Shown piece after piece: positions 20,462 through 31,466 of a DNA stretch of 64,000 nt. The position numbers and the translations under genes were made by a program. Origin of the DNA: Bursaphelenchus xylophilus (Eukaryota > Nematoda > Chromadorea > Rhabditida > Aphelenchoididae); the NCBI GenBank assembly GCA_904066235.2, contig CAJFCV020000003.1, positions 1,116,001 to 1,180,000 of the forward strand, written 5' to 3'. Below the pieces are notes generated by a model. It made no database searches, was not told the origin of the DNA, and saw only the letters and a list, made by a program, of their open reading frames with translations. Each line of letters starts with the position of its first letter. The stretch's first letter is position 1.

Positions 20462-21738
20462 ATGCCCGAATACGAGCTGATATACTTCGGTATCCCCGGC
20501 AGAGCCGAGCCCATCCGACTGTGCTTTCATGCTGCTGGAGTCCCTTTCAAAGACACCAGAGTTGCACGTGAAGACTGGCCAACTGTGAAGCAGGACGTGA
20601 AAAGTAAGTCGCTTGCTTGGTTATATACATACTTGCACTGTAAAAATAAAGCATTTACCTTGGTCTTTTCAGAGATCCCATTCGGAGTGATGCCGGTTTT
20701 ACTGATCGATGGGAAGCCGTTGTGTGAGAGTCACACCATTACTCGCTACGTCGCCAAAGTGACTGGACTGGACGGCGGTCCAGATCCCCTCGACGTCGCT
20801 CATATCGATCAAATTTATGAGATGTGCAGATCGTTCAGCGATGCGGTGTTCAGATATCTGATGGTGTGTCTGGGAGTGCTTCAGGAAGACAAGGTAAACA
20901 AGAGTTTTTGATGACTTTATTATGAGTCAAGTCTTCCTCTGTTGTGTGTCGAGTGATTTCTTAATGAGTCAAGTCTTCTCCTATTTTGTGTCGAGTGATT
21001 TCTTAATGAGTCAAGTGTTACCCTAGTTTTAAACTGATTCCCCAAGAGTCAAGTCTTCCCTTAGTTTGAGTCAAGCGTTTCCCCAATGAGTCAAGTCTTC
21101 CTCTATTTTGTGTCAAGTGATTTCTTAATGAGTCAAGTCTTCACCTAATTTGAGTCAACTGATTTTCCAATGAGTCAAGCCTTCCTCTATTTTTGGTCGA
21201 GTTATAATATTTCTTAATGAGTCAAGTCTTCTCCGTGTTTGTGTCAACTGTTTCCCCAATGAGTCAAGTCTTTCCCAAGTTTGGGTCAATTGTTTTTCTA
21301 ATGAGTCAAGCCTTACTCTATTTTGTGTCAAGTCATTTTCCAGCATTCTTTCGGGAAAATAATGTGGACTAATCGCGACAAAATGCTTCTCCCATCAAAC
21401 CGCCAGCAAAGCGATGACAGGCGATTCCAAGCCGCCACAAACCCACATTATTTTCCCGACAGACTCACACCAAATTTTTTCAGCAAAAATTGTGCGACGA
21501 GGTGTTCTCGCCCAACGTCGAAAAGCACTTCAACCACATTCGCTCCCAACTCAAGCCGAGCGGGTTCTTCGGCGACAAAGTCACATACGCCGACATTTAC
21601 TGGTCCCGAGTCATCCTGGTCTTCAACAAGTTCAACCCGGAGATCATCCAGAAATACCCCGAGTTCCTGGAGCAGGCCAAAAAAGTCAACGAGTTGCCGC
21701 AGTTGCAAGACTACTTAAAATCACAGCAGCAAGCCTGA
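20462..21738 (+). CDS. GST-5: sigma-class glutathione S-transferase, 205 aa
   Basis: Exons 20462-20603, 20673-20893 and 21484-21738. MPEYELIYF gives Tyr8; IPFGVMPVL gives cis-Pro55; CESHTI gives Glu66-Ser67. Intron 1 is only 69 nt, the shortest in the array. TTTTCAG ends 3 nt before the ATG, a strong spliced-leader acceptor that also fixes the start. The C-terminus ends in three glutamines and Ala rather than the usual Pro-x-Phe, so the last helix is shorter by two or three residues. Intron 2 contains a 41-bp minisatellite and a core-B MITE. Poly(A) signal at 21813. Closest relative in the window appears to be GST-6 (shared GLDGGPDP and KYPEFLEQA). Confidence 0.95.
20922..21340. repeat. Minisatellite of about 41 bp in GST-5 intron 2
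   Basis: About ten diverged units alternate AATGAGTCAAGTCTTCCTCT with a GTGTCGAGTGATTTCTT type segment. The spacing between AATGAGTCAAG starts is about 40-60 bp. The TGAGTCA core is kept in nearly every unit. It ends just before the core-B MITE. Confidence 0.85.
21349..21469. mobile_element. Core-B MITE in GST-5 intron 2
   Basis: TCGGGAAAATAATGTGGACT to CACATTATTTTCCCGACAGA. Its right end is about 14 bp from the exon 3 boundary, so it nearly supplies the 3' splice site region. Confidence 0.85.
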
Positions 21739-21973
21739 AATGTGATTTGCAACGAGCTCTGTGTTATAATTTACACTTTTGTTGGTCTAAGTTTTTGATC
21801 CATAACTTACAAAATAAATACTTATGTTACTATTACTAACCATATAATGCGTTATTTTCGGCAAAGGCCCCGAGTTGCAAACCTCAAATATCGATGGCAT
21901 TCGGGAAGAGAAAGTGCTTAGACTGTGGCGCTGAAATTTTGATGAAGCCGATCGCCAATTTACAATATCACTT

Positions 21974-22340
21974 TGTCGGGAAAATAATGAGCACCTGTGG
22001 CACGGAAAATCGCATGGCCGCCGAGAAAATTAATTGCATTCGCGGCAAAATCAAATTGCTTTTCACTTTAGTGACGCGATCGGCGCAACGGCATTGTGCT
22101 CATTATTTTCCCGACAGATTGTTTCTGATTTTTTCTTTTTTATTTACTTTTTTCGTAAACCAATTTTTTTCAGCGCAAATTTGGCCAAGATATGTCCAAA
22201 AGCAATTGTTCTGTTTGACCGCTCTCCTCGTTCAGTGTGCTCTTTCGGCGGCAAAGATCGTTCAATATCTCAGCTGCCCTTGCAATGTGCGAGCTCAAAC
22301 TTTTAATAATTGATATGTGGCCTACTGCTAGTCGTTCCAT
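21974..22340. mobile_element. Core-A MITE followed by an F2 half copy
   Basis: MITE at 21974-22124 (TTGTCGGGAAAATAATGAGC to TTATTTTCCCGACAGATTGT). Then at about 22180-22330 an F2 arm (ACCGCTCTCCTCGTTCAGTG and GGCAAAGATCGTTCAATATC). Confidence 0.75.
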
Positions 22341-22616
22341 AAAGTGCGTAGACGGTTCGTCGCAAAATTTTTTTTGTGGTAAATGTCCGAAGCATGTGCT
22401 AGGTTTAATCCTACCTCGTGAATTTAGTACAGTCAATCCTCTACACATAGAATTTAGGTGCACGGCAAAAAAAATGTTTGTTAAAGAAAGGTTTCGTTGT
22501 ATGTGGGTTCATCCCGGCATAAAATTGGCTTTCGGGACCAGGGTGTCCCGGCTGCTCCTGTGAAACGTGAGCTAAAATTTTCAACGAACAGAAAACAATA
22601 TAGCCATATGGACTCT

Positions 22617-22766
22617 CAGTCTATCGGGAAAATAATGAGCACTCTGTCGCAGCGAAAATCGCCGCCAAGAAAATGAATTGTCTTCGCGGCAAAATCAAAT
22701 TACTCTACATTTCAGCGATGAGATCGGCGCAGCGACGTTGCGGTCAGTATTTTCCCGACAGACTGA
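22617..22766. mobile_element. Core-A MITE
   Basis: CAGTCTATCGGGAAAATAAT to GTCAGTATTTTCCCGACAGA. Confidence 0.85.
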
Positions 22767-23239
22767 AAATTTTACTTTTTGAAAAATATGAAATTTTGAA
22801 GAAGTAAAACGTTGCGCTTTGAACATTTTCGATTCTAAAAAAAGTGAATATTTGTAGTCTATTCAGCCATCAGACTTTGCCCCTACCCATTAATTTCCCC
22901 AATTCATGAGAACGCATCTAAAATTTACCTTCTATTACAACGTCTTCGTTCTCACGTTTTTACAGCGTCATCGGCGGAACGTGACTAGCGGGTTCCCGGC
23001 TCAAAGATGGGCAGCGACCACGTTCCGGTGGTCCGACCAAAATTCGGAGGCGTTTGTGAAAAACGTATGGCAGAGTGGTAAACACGTTTCAAAACATTGT
23101 CAGTTTATCTTTTCCACGTTGTTTTCGGACCAATTTTCGCGACTTTACGAGAATTTTTTGATGTTTTGGACTTGCGAAATCGCGGCGAGACTCTTTTTTG
23201 TTTATAAATATGTAATCAGCTGTGAATTGGGAGCCTGAG
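22767..23239. other. Spacer with GC-rich block, no supported gene
   Basis: A 110-codon plus-strand open frame (22906-23238) covers a GC-rich block around 22975-23060 (including GACCACGTTCCGGTGGTC) but has no recognisable motif and a nonspecific composition. It could be promoter sequence for GST-6; I cannot tell. Confidence 0.4.
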
Positions 23240-24130
23240 AAAGTGTGATTAACCAGGGAAGTGTTCAAGGCACGACTCTCAGATTTTTAGCTTAAGTTTT
23301 GCGCATGATTTGGACATATAAGCCACATATGACTTGCTCAAAATTTTAGCTCTCTCCAGGAGCTGCAAGATATTCAATAATCGTTGCGCCATAGAGAGTA
23401 GGCGAACGCTGAGAGCAGTCAGAGATAAAGACGCTTGTTTTTTCGCATCTTGCTGCTAGTTTTTCCATAAAAACTAGTGGCAAAAAAGTCGCGAGAAGTG
23501 CGTAGGAGGACTGGCAAAGCCGCTGGATGGCCGGCGAACGCTCGGCGAAGGCCCGGCGGAGGCTTGACAAAGGCTTGCAATATCTCCATTCTATTTTACT
23601 AACGTTGGTTTTCTTAACCCCTGAGTTATTGTAACATATAAAAGACCAAAATTTTTGGCAAAAAACGAAGATCCGTAACTTTTACCTTACAAGGGAAGTA
23701 CCCCAAGTGCGACGCTCAGATTTTCTTTAAATTTTGCACACACATCTGGTATGGACTAAACATCAATTCCTGAAAGTTTTAGCTAGCGCTTTGCGGGCGC
23801 CGCCGAGTTATCGAACGGTTTTTGCCGCCGAGAGAGCACGCTAAACGCGGAGAGAGGTCAGAGAGAAAAACGCCTTTTGGCCATAACTTTGGCAGTTTCG
23901 TACGGAAAAATTTGATTTTTTGTAAAAACATTATCTTTTACGGGAGAAATAGGCATGAAACTTTTCGTGCCGAAATTCGGCAAAAAGTCTCAAATTTTCG
24001 CCGACTTTATATCTAAAAATCTCGGTTGTTTCTGCAAAGCGCGAGCTAGGATTCTCGTATTTATTTTGGAAGAAATTGTTCTAAATATGATTCAGAGTAA
24101 TTTCAATAATTCACTGCAAGTTGCAAAATT
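23240..24130. repeat. F2 repeats with an F5 fragment between
   Basis: An F2 arm (about 23270-23450, CACGACTCTCAGATTTTTAG) meets an F5 piece (about 23490-23690, CCGGCGAACGCTCGGCGAAG, ACATATAAAAGACCAAAAT). A nearly full F2 copy follows (23700-24110, CCCAAGTGCGACGCTCAGAT to CGAGCTAGGATTCTCGTAT). It reaches within about 45 bp of the GST-6 start. Confidence 0.75.
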
Positions 24131-24156
24131 TAAGATACGAGACGGTATTTCAGAGA

Positions 24157-26787
24157 ATGCCAGAATATGAATTGATCTACTTTACCGCCGCCGGCAGAGC
24201 TGAGCCCATTCGTTTGATCTTGCATTATGGTGGAATCCCATTCAAAGATACGCGCTTGGACAGCACCGAGTGGCAAAACTGGAAGGCGGACAGCAAAAGT
24301 GAGACTAAAATCATATTTTATGCCTCAGGCATTTCCTTGTAAACCTTCGAAAAAAATCCAAAAAATTTCGGAAAATTTGAAAAATTTTTTCAGAAATTCC
24401 ATTCGGTATGATCCCAGTTTTGCACATTGATGGCAAACCGTTGTGTGAGAGTCACACCATCACTCGGTATGTCGCCAAAATTGCTGGCATTGATGGTGGT
24501 CCGGATCCGATAGAAGCGGCACATATTGACCAGGTCTACGAGATGTGTAGGGCGTTCTATGATGCGACTGTCAAATACTTTTTGAGTTGTTTGGGATTCA
24601 CGCAGGACGAAAAGGTAGGCAAAGGCGAGTGCCGGCTTTTTCGGGTCGACTACTGTTCGGGTCAATACAAAATTGATCGATACGATGCGTAGGGCAAGTG
24701 TATGCCTAGAAAAGGTTATGGGAAGTGCCTACGAAGCCTGGCAAGACCGTTATAGGATTGATCTATAGCCTAGGCTTGACGATTGTGCGTACAAAGCAAC
24801 CGGTCTATAACAGAAATTTTTTTTGCTTCCTTGCGATTTGTTATGTAATATGTATACCAAAATTTGACCGTAATTCGTTGACGCGTGAGAAAAAATCACC
24901 AAAGCTAACCGGTTCCCATACAAAAATATTCGTTTTCCCTAGCGACGAATTGATTTCCACAAGCCCCACCGTAATATGTTCATACATACTACATATACTC
25001 CCCGTACAATGTTTTGACCCCCCTCCTAACTCCGTCCAAAGTGTACTAATTCGGACCAAATTTGGTATGTAGTATACTCACAGGCTAGTAACAAAAAATA
25101 ACATAGCTGGACCTACCTTATAGTTGAATATCAAAATCTAGGGGCAATTTTCAAAAATCACCTTAAAAAATCGAGGAAAAAGTTTTGACCCCCCTTAAAA
25201 AACTTTAGATATCGCCAGCGGATGCCACCCGAACCTATCGTAATCGACGTCCCATACCTGAATACAGGTTAATATATGGTTTTCCGTTGAATTCTTCGTT
25301 GCATTTGAGTATTCAACGCGTTAAACCGTTTTTGATGAAGACCTGCCCAAAATTGTAAAAATCTTGCCCTAGCGCTTTCCTAGAGCTCTAAATTGGGTTT
25401 ATATTATGTGCTTTAGACCTGTATTTACCTTCTCCTTTCAATAAAAGTGCATGGTGGCCTGGCGGTGTAGATTCGGCAGATACCCTCTTGTCATGCCCAG
25501 CCTTGGTGAGCCATTTGCTCTTTGACTCAAGGTCGAGATGTGGTCGTTAGGTCCTCAATGTAATCCTGAGACTCCTAGTTACTCTCAGTAATGTAAAATG
25601 TTTTGATTTGACACGTTTTGTAGTGGGTTTCATTCACCTTAATCTTAAGTTTGCCGTTACTGTAGATGACCCCGAGTACTATTACATCCCCACCTCCCAT
25701 TTGGCGTTTCATACGTCTCAAATGAGTATGGTGGGTGCTGTAGCGTCTTAAATTACCTGGTCCATCAAATGAAAGCCGTCTTTGGTGGCTAAAAATCCAT
25801 TTGAAAAACGCGGGTTTTTCGTTAAGGTGCAGATCGGCGAAGTTGCGCCTGCAAACCATATGAGACCGTGTCAGCCGGAGTTTATTCTTTGTTTGAGAGT
25901 AACTAGGAGTCTCAGGATTACACTGAGGACCTAACGACCACATCTCGACCTTGATTCAAAGAGTAAATGGCTCACCAAGGCTGGGCATGACAAGAGGGTA
26001 TCTGCCGAATCTACACCGCCAGGCCACCATGCACTTTTATTGAAAGGAGAAGGTAAATACAGGTCTAAAGCACATAATATAAACCCAATTTAGAGCTCTA
26101 GGAAAGCGCTAGGGCAAGATTTTTACAATTTTGGGCAGGTCTACATCAAAAACGGTTTAACGCGTTGAATACTCAAATGCAACGAAGCATTCAACGGAAA
26201 ACCATATATTAACCTGTATTCAGGTATGGGACGTCGATTACAATAATTTTGCGTGGCATCCGCTGGCGATATCTAAAGTTTTTTAAGGGGGGTCAAAACT
26301 TTTTCCTCGATTTTTTAAGGTGATTTTTGAAAATTGTTTCTAGATTTTGAAATTCAACTTTAAGGTATGTCCTGCTATGTTATTTTTTGTTACTAGCCTG
26401 TGAGTATACTACATACCAAATTTGGTCCGAATTAGTACACTTTGGACGAAGTTAGGAGGGGGGTCAAAACATTGTACGGGGAGTATATGTGCATATATAC
26501 ATACTAGCGATATTACCCAATTTCAGGAAAAACTCTTCGATGACGTCTTCTCGCCGAACGTGCAAAGGCACTTCAGCCACATTCGGTCGCAACTCAGGCC
26601 GAGTGGGTTCTTCGGCGACAAGCTCACGTACGCGGACCTTTACTGGTCTTTGGTGATCACATTCTACAATAAATACCATCCCGAAATCATTCAAAAATAC
26701 CCGGAATTCTTGGAGCAGGCCCGAAAGGTTGACGCACTGCCGCAACTCCAAGATTACCTAAAATCAAGGCCGGAGACCAAGTTCTAG
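24157..26787 (+). CDS. GST-6: sigma-class glutathione S-transferase, 207 aa
   Basis: Exons 24157-24298, 24394-24614 and 26527-26787. MPEYELIYF gives Tyr8; IPFGMIPVL gives cis-Pro55; CESHTI gives Glu66-Ser67; ends RPETKF. TATTTCAG ends 3 nt before the ATG and is the likely trans-splice acceptor. Intron 2 is 1.9 kb, mostly a palindrome whose right arm ends about 22 bp before exon 3, so correct splicing must occur across a very long possible RNA stem. Exon 3 is very close to that of GST-5. Poly(A) signal at 26891. Confidence 0.95.
24620..24830. repeat. F5 and F6 fragments in GST-6 intron 2
   Basis: TCGATACGATGCGTAGGGCA and AGTGCCTACGAAGCCTGG belong to F5. About 24780-24830 (CTATAACAGAAATTTTTTTT with GCTTCCTTGCGATTTG) belongs to F6. 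Confidence 0.55.
24981..26504. repeat. 1.5 kb palindrome in GST-6 intron 2
   Basis: Left arm about 24981-25593 and right arm about 25888-26504 are reverse complements with few mismatches (for example CCCCGTACAATGTTTTGACC against its complement near 26470; TAATCCTGAGACTCCTAGTT against the stretch near 25905). Loop about 290 bp. Each arm is about 615 bp. No transposase was found. Low divergence between arms suggests recent formation or ongoing gene conversion. Confidence 0.92.
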
Positions 26788-26909
26788 ACATATCACTATA
26801 ACTGATGGTCATGTTGTTCGTTTCATTGCTCACAACTCTCTCTTCACGCACAATAAACATTCTCGTTTCTTCTGTACTTGTAATTTTATTAATAAAGCAC
26901 ATGTGAGAA

Positions 26910-27390
26910 CTCCAGCTCACGTTTTGCAGAAACCACCGAGATTTTTAGGTGGTAAGTTGCAAAAACATGTACAGAAAGCAAACGTTAGCAAAAGCTAAAA
27001 TTAGAAAAAAATGCGCATATTGCATGTCTCCACTGAGCGTCCGCCAACCATCCGAACGTCCTGCAACCTTTCTTTGGGTATCCACCTTCCCCACGCCCCG
27101 TGTCGATCGATTTTGTATTGATCAGAAGTGTCACCCGAAAAATTGGGAGTCGGAGATTTTTAGGTGCTAAGTTGCAAAAACATGGCCTAAAACGATTTTT
27201 TTTTCTCTGACCCTCCTCCGCGTCTAGCATACTCTCTCGGCCAGCAATGGTCATTCAATATCTCGGCTGCCTCTGAAAAGCGCAGGCTAGAATTTTTGGG
27301 CATTGATAAGTGGCCTGTCCCCAAAGTATTTAATATGTACAAAATTTAGAGACAATCTGAGCGTCACACTTGTGGTAATTCCCCCGTAAC
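26910..27390. repeat. F2 repeat with an embedded F5 piece
   Basis: CACGTTTTGCAGAAACCACC starts the F2 arm. A short F5-type stretch (GCGTCCGCCAACCATCCGAA, reverse orientation) follows at about 27035-27120. The F2 remainder (CGCGTCTAGCATACTCTCTC, CAATATCTCGGCTGCCTCTG) ends AATCTGAGCGTCACACTTGT. Confidence 0.65.
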
Positions 27391-27639
27391 TTCACAGCAT
27401 AGTAAGTCCGGGAAATTATTTGAAAATGTCCTCGTCTTTCAAATATTTTTTCTGATTTTTAACTCTACAATATGATTTCTAATTTAACCCGTGTCTTGTG
27501 TTTGAACCGTCGTTCGTCGCAATAATCTTCTTTTTTTTTGAAACCCCTTTTTCGATGCATTTGCCGAACAACCTTGCATTTCAAAACCTCTTCTCTCCAT
27601 TTATTCTCCTTTGTATTAACTTTACTTCTACCCAAGGAA

Positions 27640-28631
27640 ATGCCTGAGTATGAGCTCCTGTATTTCGCAGCGCCAGGCCGTGCGGAAACTATCCGCTTGA
27701 TGCTGCATTATGCTGGGATTCCTTTCAAAGATACTCGAGTTGACTTCAAAGAATGGTCGGAGCTGAAAAAGAATAAAGAGCGTGAGCTTTTGCGACTAAA
27801 TTTGTAACGTTCAATAAGTCTGACAAAATCCTCACCACAACGAACTTTTCCAAAGTTCGACCTCCCCATAGCGGACGATCGCAGAGGCTACAAAAGCCAA
27901 CTCCAGGCGAAGATAACCCCTCTACAATGAAATGCTTCTATAACAAACAATTTTTTTCTTGCGATTCATTGAAGTAGGCGCCGCGCAAAACGATTGTCGC
28001 ACGTTTAGAGCTACTAATTCATTTGGATTTCTAGATTTCCAAAAGTGTTCCCCTTTTTATTCTCTAAACTTCAGGTGTTCCCTACGAAGTGCTTCCAGTG
28101 TTATTTGTGGATGGTGTCCCATTAGCCGAAAGTCATGCAATTTATCGCTACGTAGCAGAAATCACCGGCCTTGACGGTGGCCCAGACCCTCTGGAACGAG
28201 CCTTTATTAGTCAGGCTCACGAGTTATGCAGAGGCTTTGCTGACGCCGCGTTTCCCTACATTTATGTGATGATGGGATTCTGGGATGATGATAAGGTAAA
28301 TGAACTCTATTTTTTGCCTCATTAAAAAAATTTCCAGGACAAATCTTACAATGAGGTTCTTCTGCCCAACGTCGAAAAGCATTTCCCCAAAATTCTAGCG
28401 CAACTGAAGCCCTCCGGCTACTTTGGCAAAGCCGGACCAACTTTTGTCGATTTTTATTGGGCCGAAATTATTGGGCAGTATAGACAATTTTGCCCGGAAC
28501 TCATGGCCAAGTATCCGCAGTTTGAGAAGCTCCGGGAGAGAATAAACTCGCTTCCGCAAATCCAGGAGTATCTGAAAAATCGACCGGAAACAAAGACTTG
28601 GATGAGATCAGAAAAGTCGCCGAGTGTGTGA
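27640..28631 (+). CDS. GST-7: sigma-class glutathione S-transferase, 218 aa
   Basis: Exons 27640-27781, 28075-28295 and 28338-28631. MPEYELLYF gives Tyr8; VPYEVLPVL gives cis-Pro55; AESHAI gives Glu66-Ser67. Two differences from its neighbours stand out. Residue 52, Gly in the other nine genes (PYG or PFG), is Glu (PYE). The C-terminus runs about 10 residues beyond the usual PET-x end, adding a basic, Ser-rich tail (RSEKSPSV). Intron 2 is only 42 nt. No clear AATAAA follows the stop before the nested MITE at 28669, so the 3'UTR may be disturbed. Start chosen by Tyr8 spacing; CCCAAGGAA before the ATG is not a good splice acceptor. Confidence 0.93.
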
Positions 28632-28668
28632 AAAAGACGAAGATTTAACAAAATTATGATGTATTGTA

Positions 28669-30395
28669 TCAGTCTGTCGGGAAAATAATGTGGATTTGTC
28701 GCCTCCTTGTAATCGCCTACACTGAAAGAAAAAACATCAAATTCAAATTCATCAAAATAAAACATCACGCATTTATGATGTCCACGACATCAAAAGCTGG
28801 AGATTTTGATGTTTTCATCAAAAAAACTTTTTTGATGTTTGGGTTTATCAAATTCCAATTTGCCAATTGAACTCAAAGGGAAGGACACACATGTGCGTTT
28901 GCACAACAGAGAAAAAGGAAATCAGTCAAATTTCACTCTGTCGAATTTTTATAAAGTTGGTTGTTACACGATAAGATGCCTCATAAATTGTCGATTTCTT
29001 GTAAAAGGTCGTGATTGTCAGGGTTGTAGATCAGGTAAGCGAGTTTTGTTGTTGTTTTCTTTAATTTTTAGATCACTTATTTGGGCGACAATGATAAGCA
29101 GATGCTATAAATCGCAACGAAGATTGAGGTAAGCTTGTTCTCTGAATTATGTAATTCTTTAGAATTCAGATTAATTTTTTTTTATTGCTGGACATGTTAT
29201 GCTTATCCGCCTTCGCTGGTTTGGACCTGAGCTTTGTGTATGTTGGACGAAGAGCATACCGCCTTCCCGTACGTTTATCCAGTCCGCAAATGCGTTTTTG
29301 ACGACAAAATAGTCATACCGGAGGAACCAAGCGTTAATCGGACCTAAATTGTGAGTTTTTTTTATATTGTACTAGGTGTTTGGGCATACGTGATGGAAAA
29401 TTTTGAAAATTCGGAAAATTTTCTGAAATTTTGTCCAAAAAGTTTTTAAATACGGTCTATGGAGCTCCCTGATCCAGTTTTCGATTGGTGATGGTGAGAA
29501 AATGTTTACAAAAGCGTCCAATTTGGAGTCTAAAATGTAAATTTAGCTCCCGGTGTCTCATGTTTCGCGAAGAAAAGCAGGTGGATGTCGACTTTCCCGC
29601 CAAATACCTGCTTTCACCCCGTGACGATCTTCATCGTCAGTACTAACAGCCAATAGTCGAAGAGTTCGAATCATGTTTTTTCGGTAAGGTGAGCTGCGCT
29701 TGGTGATTGTCAAAATAATATTGTTTATTTGTAGAGCTGGGCCGTCAAGAAGCTGGATCACCAATGGAAAGACAGTATTTGACCGACCAGAAGCCGGAAT
29801 TCATCAAACGGGTGAGTTATTTATATTGTAGTAGGTTTGATTTTTAGGCCATGCGATGCAAATGCCCGACGGTAATGATGGTGGTAATGACTTGTTCCGC
29901 TTCGACGCAATCAACCCGACCCTTTCTTCCAATCGTCGACTTGGATCAGCGCAAGAAACGGCCGTTCTATGGAGTTAAAAGCGACGTGGTCAAGGTTTGC
30001 TATGACTGCAATTTGACTTAAATTGTGTTTTTACAAACGGTTTATTCGAATAAATTTTGTAAATAGCAGTATTTGTTTGAGTTTTTGATAAATTATCCAT
30101 CAGAAATATTTGATTTACCTAACATCAAAAATTTTTGATGTGCCCCACATCAAAAAAAAATATCGTATTTTTTTTCTTTTTGATGAAACGAAACATCAAA
30201 AAAACTTTTTTTGATGTTTTCATCAAACTCTAATAGACTGATGAAAAACATCAAAAATATATGATGTTTTTTATTTCAGTGTATCATCGCTTGCGCGACG
30301 ACTAGCCGCAGCTGGAGATTTTGTGCGTGACAGCGAAGGAGCAAGATAAATATTTTGCCGCGACAAATCCACATTATTTTCCCGACAGGCTAACA
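28669..30395. mobile_element. Core-B MITE split by a 1.56 kb insertion
   Basis: The left part 28669-28719 (TATCAGTCTGTCGGGAAAAT) and right part 30282-30395 (TCATCGCTTGCGCGACGACT to CACATTATTTTCCCGACAGG) together make one normal core-B MITE of about 165 bp. Confidence 0.9.
28720..30281. mobile_element. 1562 bp TA-flanked element inserted in the MITE
   Basis: Ends CACTGAAAGAAAAAACATCA and the complement of CACTGAAATAAAAAACATCA, flanked by TA at 28718-28719 and 30282-30283, as for Tc1/mariner-type insertion. Both subterminal regions carry repeated ACATCAAA motifs and the stretch ATGTTTTCATCAAAAAAACT. The middle (about 28880-30010) has higher GC patches with splice-like GTAAG and TTTTTAG signals but no recognised transposase. 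It may be captured host sequence or a degraded coding region. Confidence 0.85.
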
Positions 30396-30504
30396 TAACG
30401 AATAGTTTCGAAATAAAAAACGATCGACTGCCGGTTGCAGAGCTCCTTGCATAGCGGAACCATCGCCAGTCTGTGCTATTACTTTCGTTTTTCTCTATTC
30501 TCCT

Positions 30505-30970
30505 TACATGGGAAGTACCCCAAGTGCGACGCTCAGATTTTGTTGAAACTTGGCAAAAATTGATTAAAATTTTTTTTAAAATATATGCGAGAATCCTAGC
30601 TTGTGCTTTGCGGAAACAGCCGAGATTTTAAAATCGAAAGTCGGCGAAAATTTAGGACTTTTTGCCGAATTTCGGCACAAAAAGTTTCCTGCTTATTTCT
30701 ACCGTATAGGGTAATAAAGGGTGTTTTCATTAAAAAATCGATTTTTTTCCGCACGAAACTGTAAAAGTTATGACTGAAAGGAGTTTTTCGCCCTGACCGC
30801 TCTCCGCGTTTAGCGTACTCTCTCGGCGGCAAAGATGGTTCAATATCTCGGTGGCGCTTGCAAAGCACGAGCGAAAACTTTCAGGAATTGATACTTAGTT
30901 CATGGCCGATGTGTGTGCAAAATTTAAAGAAAATTTGAGCGTCGCACATGGAGTACTTCCCTTGTTAGCT
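30505..30970. repeat. F2 repeat, nearly complete
   Basis: CATGGGAAGTACCCCAAGTG to CGTCGCACATGGAGTACTTC, with palindromic internal order (AACAGCCGAGATTTTAAAAT; CGCGTTTAGCGTACTCTCTC). About 460 bp; the best full-length example together with 23700-24110. Confidence 0.8.
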
Positions 30971-31466
30971 GCCTCTCTCTGGCCTCATTTGACCGGATTC
31001 CACGGTATAGATAGGACTTGGTTCGGCATCCATTGGTTGAATTTTCCTTCGGCTTGTCCTGAACGTGAGTCCTAGCCGTGCTGACAGCCCAGAGCCGTAC
31101 AGGCGACAAAGTTGTGCAAAATTTTTGAAAAATGTGCTATCTCATTGATACGGCTAAATAAGTCATGTTCTTCTCCTATTCCAACTGAACTCCAACGGGT
31201 TGTCTGCACAAATGATTTGTCTCTAGTTTATATTCGTTGCGTTCTCGCCTCTCTCTTTTTCTGCTTTGATTTTTGCTCAACCACAAAAACTCTCACCATT
31301 TTGATCTTTTTCCCCGCTTTTGCTCTTTTTTGCTCTCTTTAAAGCCCGCTTTTTTACCTCACACAAACCAGAAAGTAGTATAATTTGTATCATAAATGCA
31401 CTTTTCGCACATAAAGTTTCATTTTCCACTTCCAAATTGATTTACGCGCATTTTTCAGCCGTGAAA
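30971..31466. other. GST-8 upstream region
   Basis: No gene. ATTTTTCAG at 31450-31458 is a probable trans-splice acceptor 8 nt before the ATG. CTCTTTAAAGCCCGC lies at about 31336. Confidence 0.5.

Noticed and set aside
20922..21340. Regularly spaced repeat resembling a CRISPR array
   Set aside because: Units are diverged and vary in spacing, the spacers are themselves repeated, and the array lies in a nematode intron. It is a minisatellite.
21323..21718. 131-codon Ser/Thr-rich frame over GST-5 exon 3
   Set aside because: It is the +1-type frame of the real exon, which carries the GST motifs in the frame ending at 21738.
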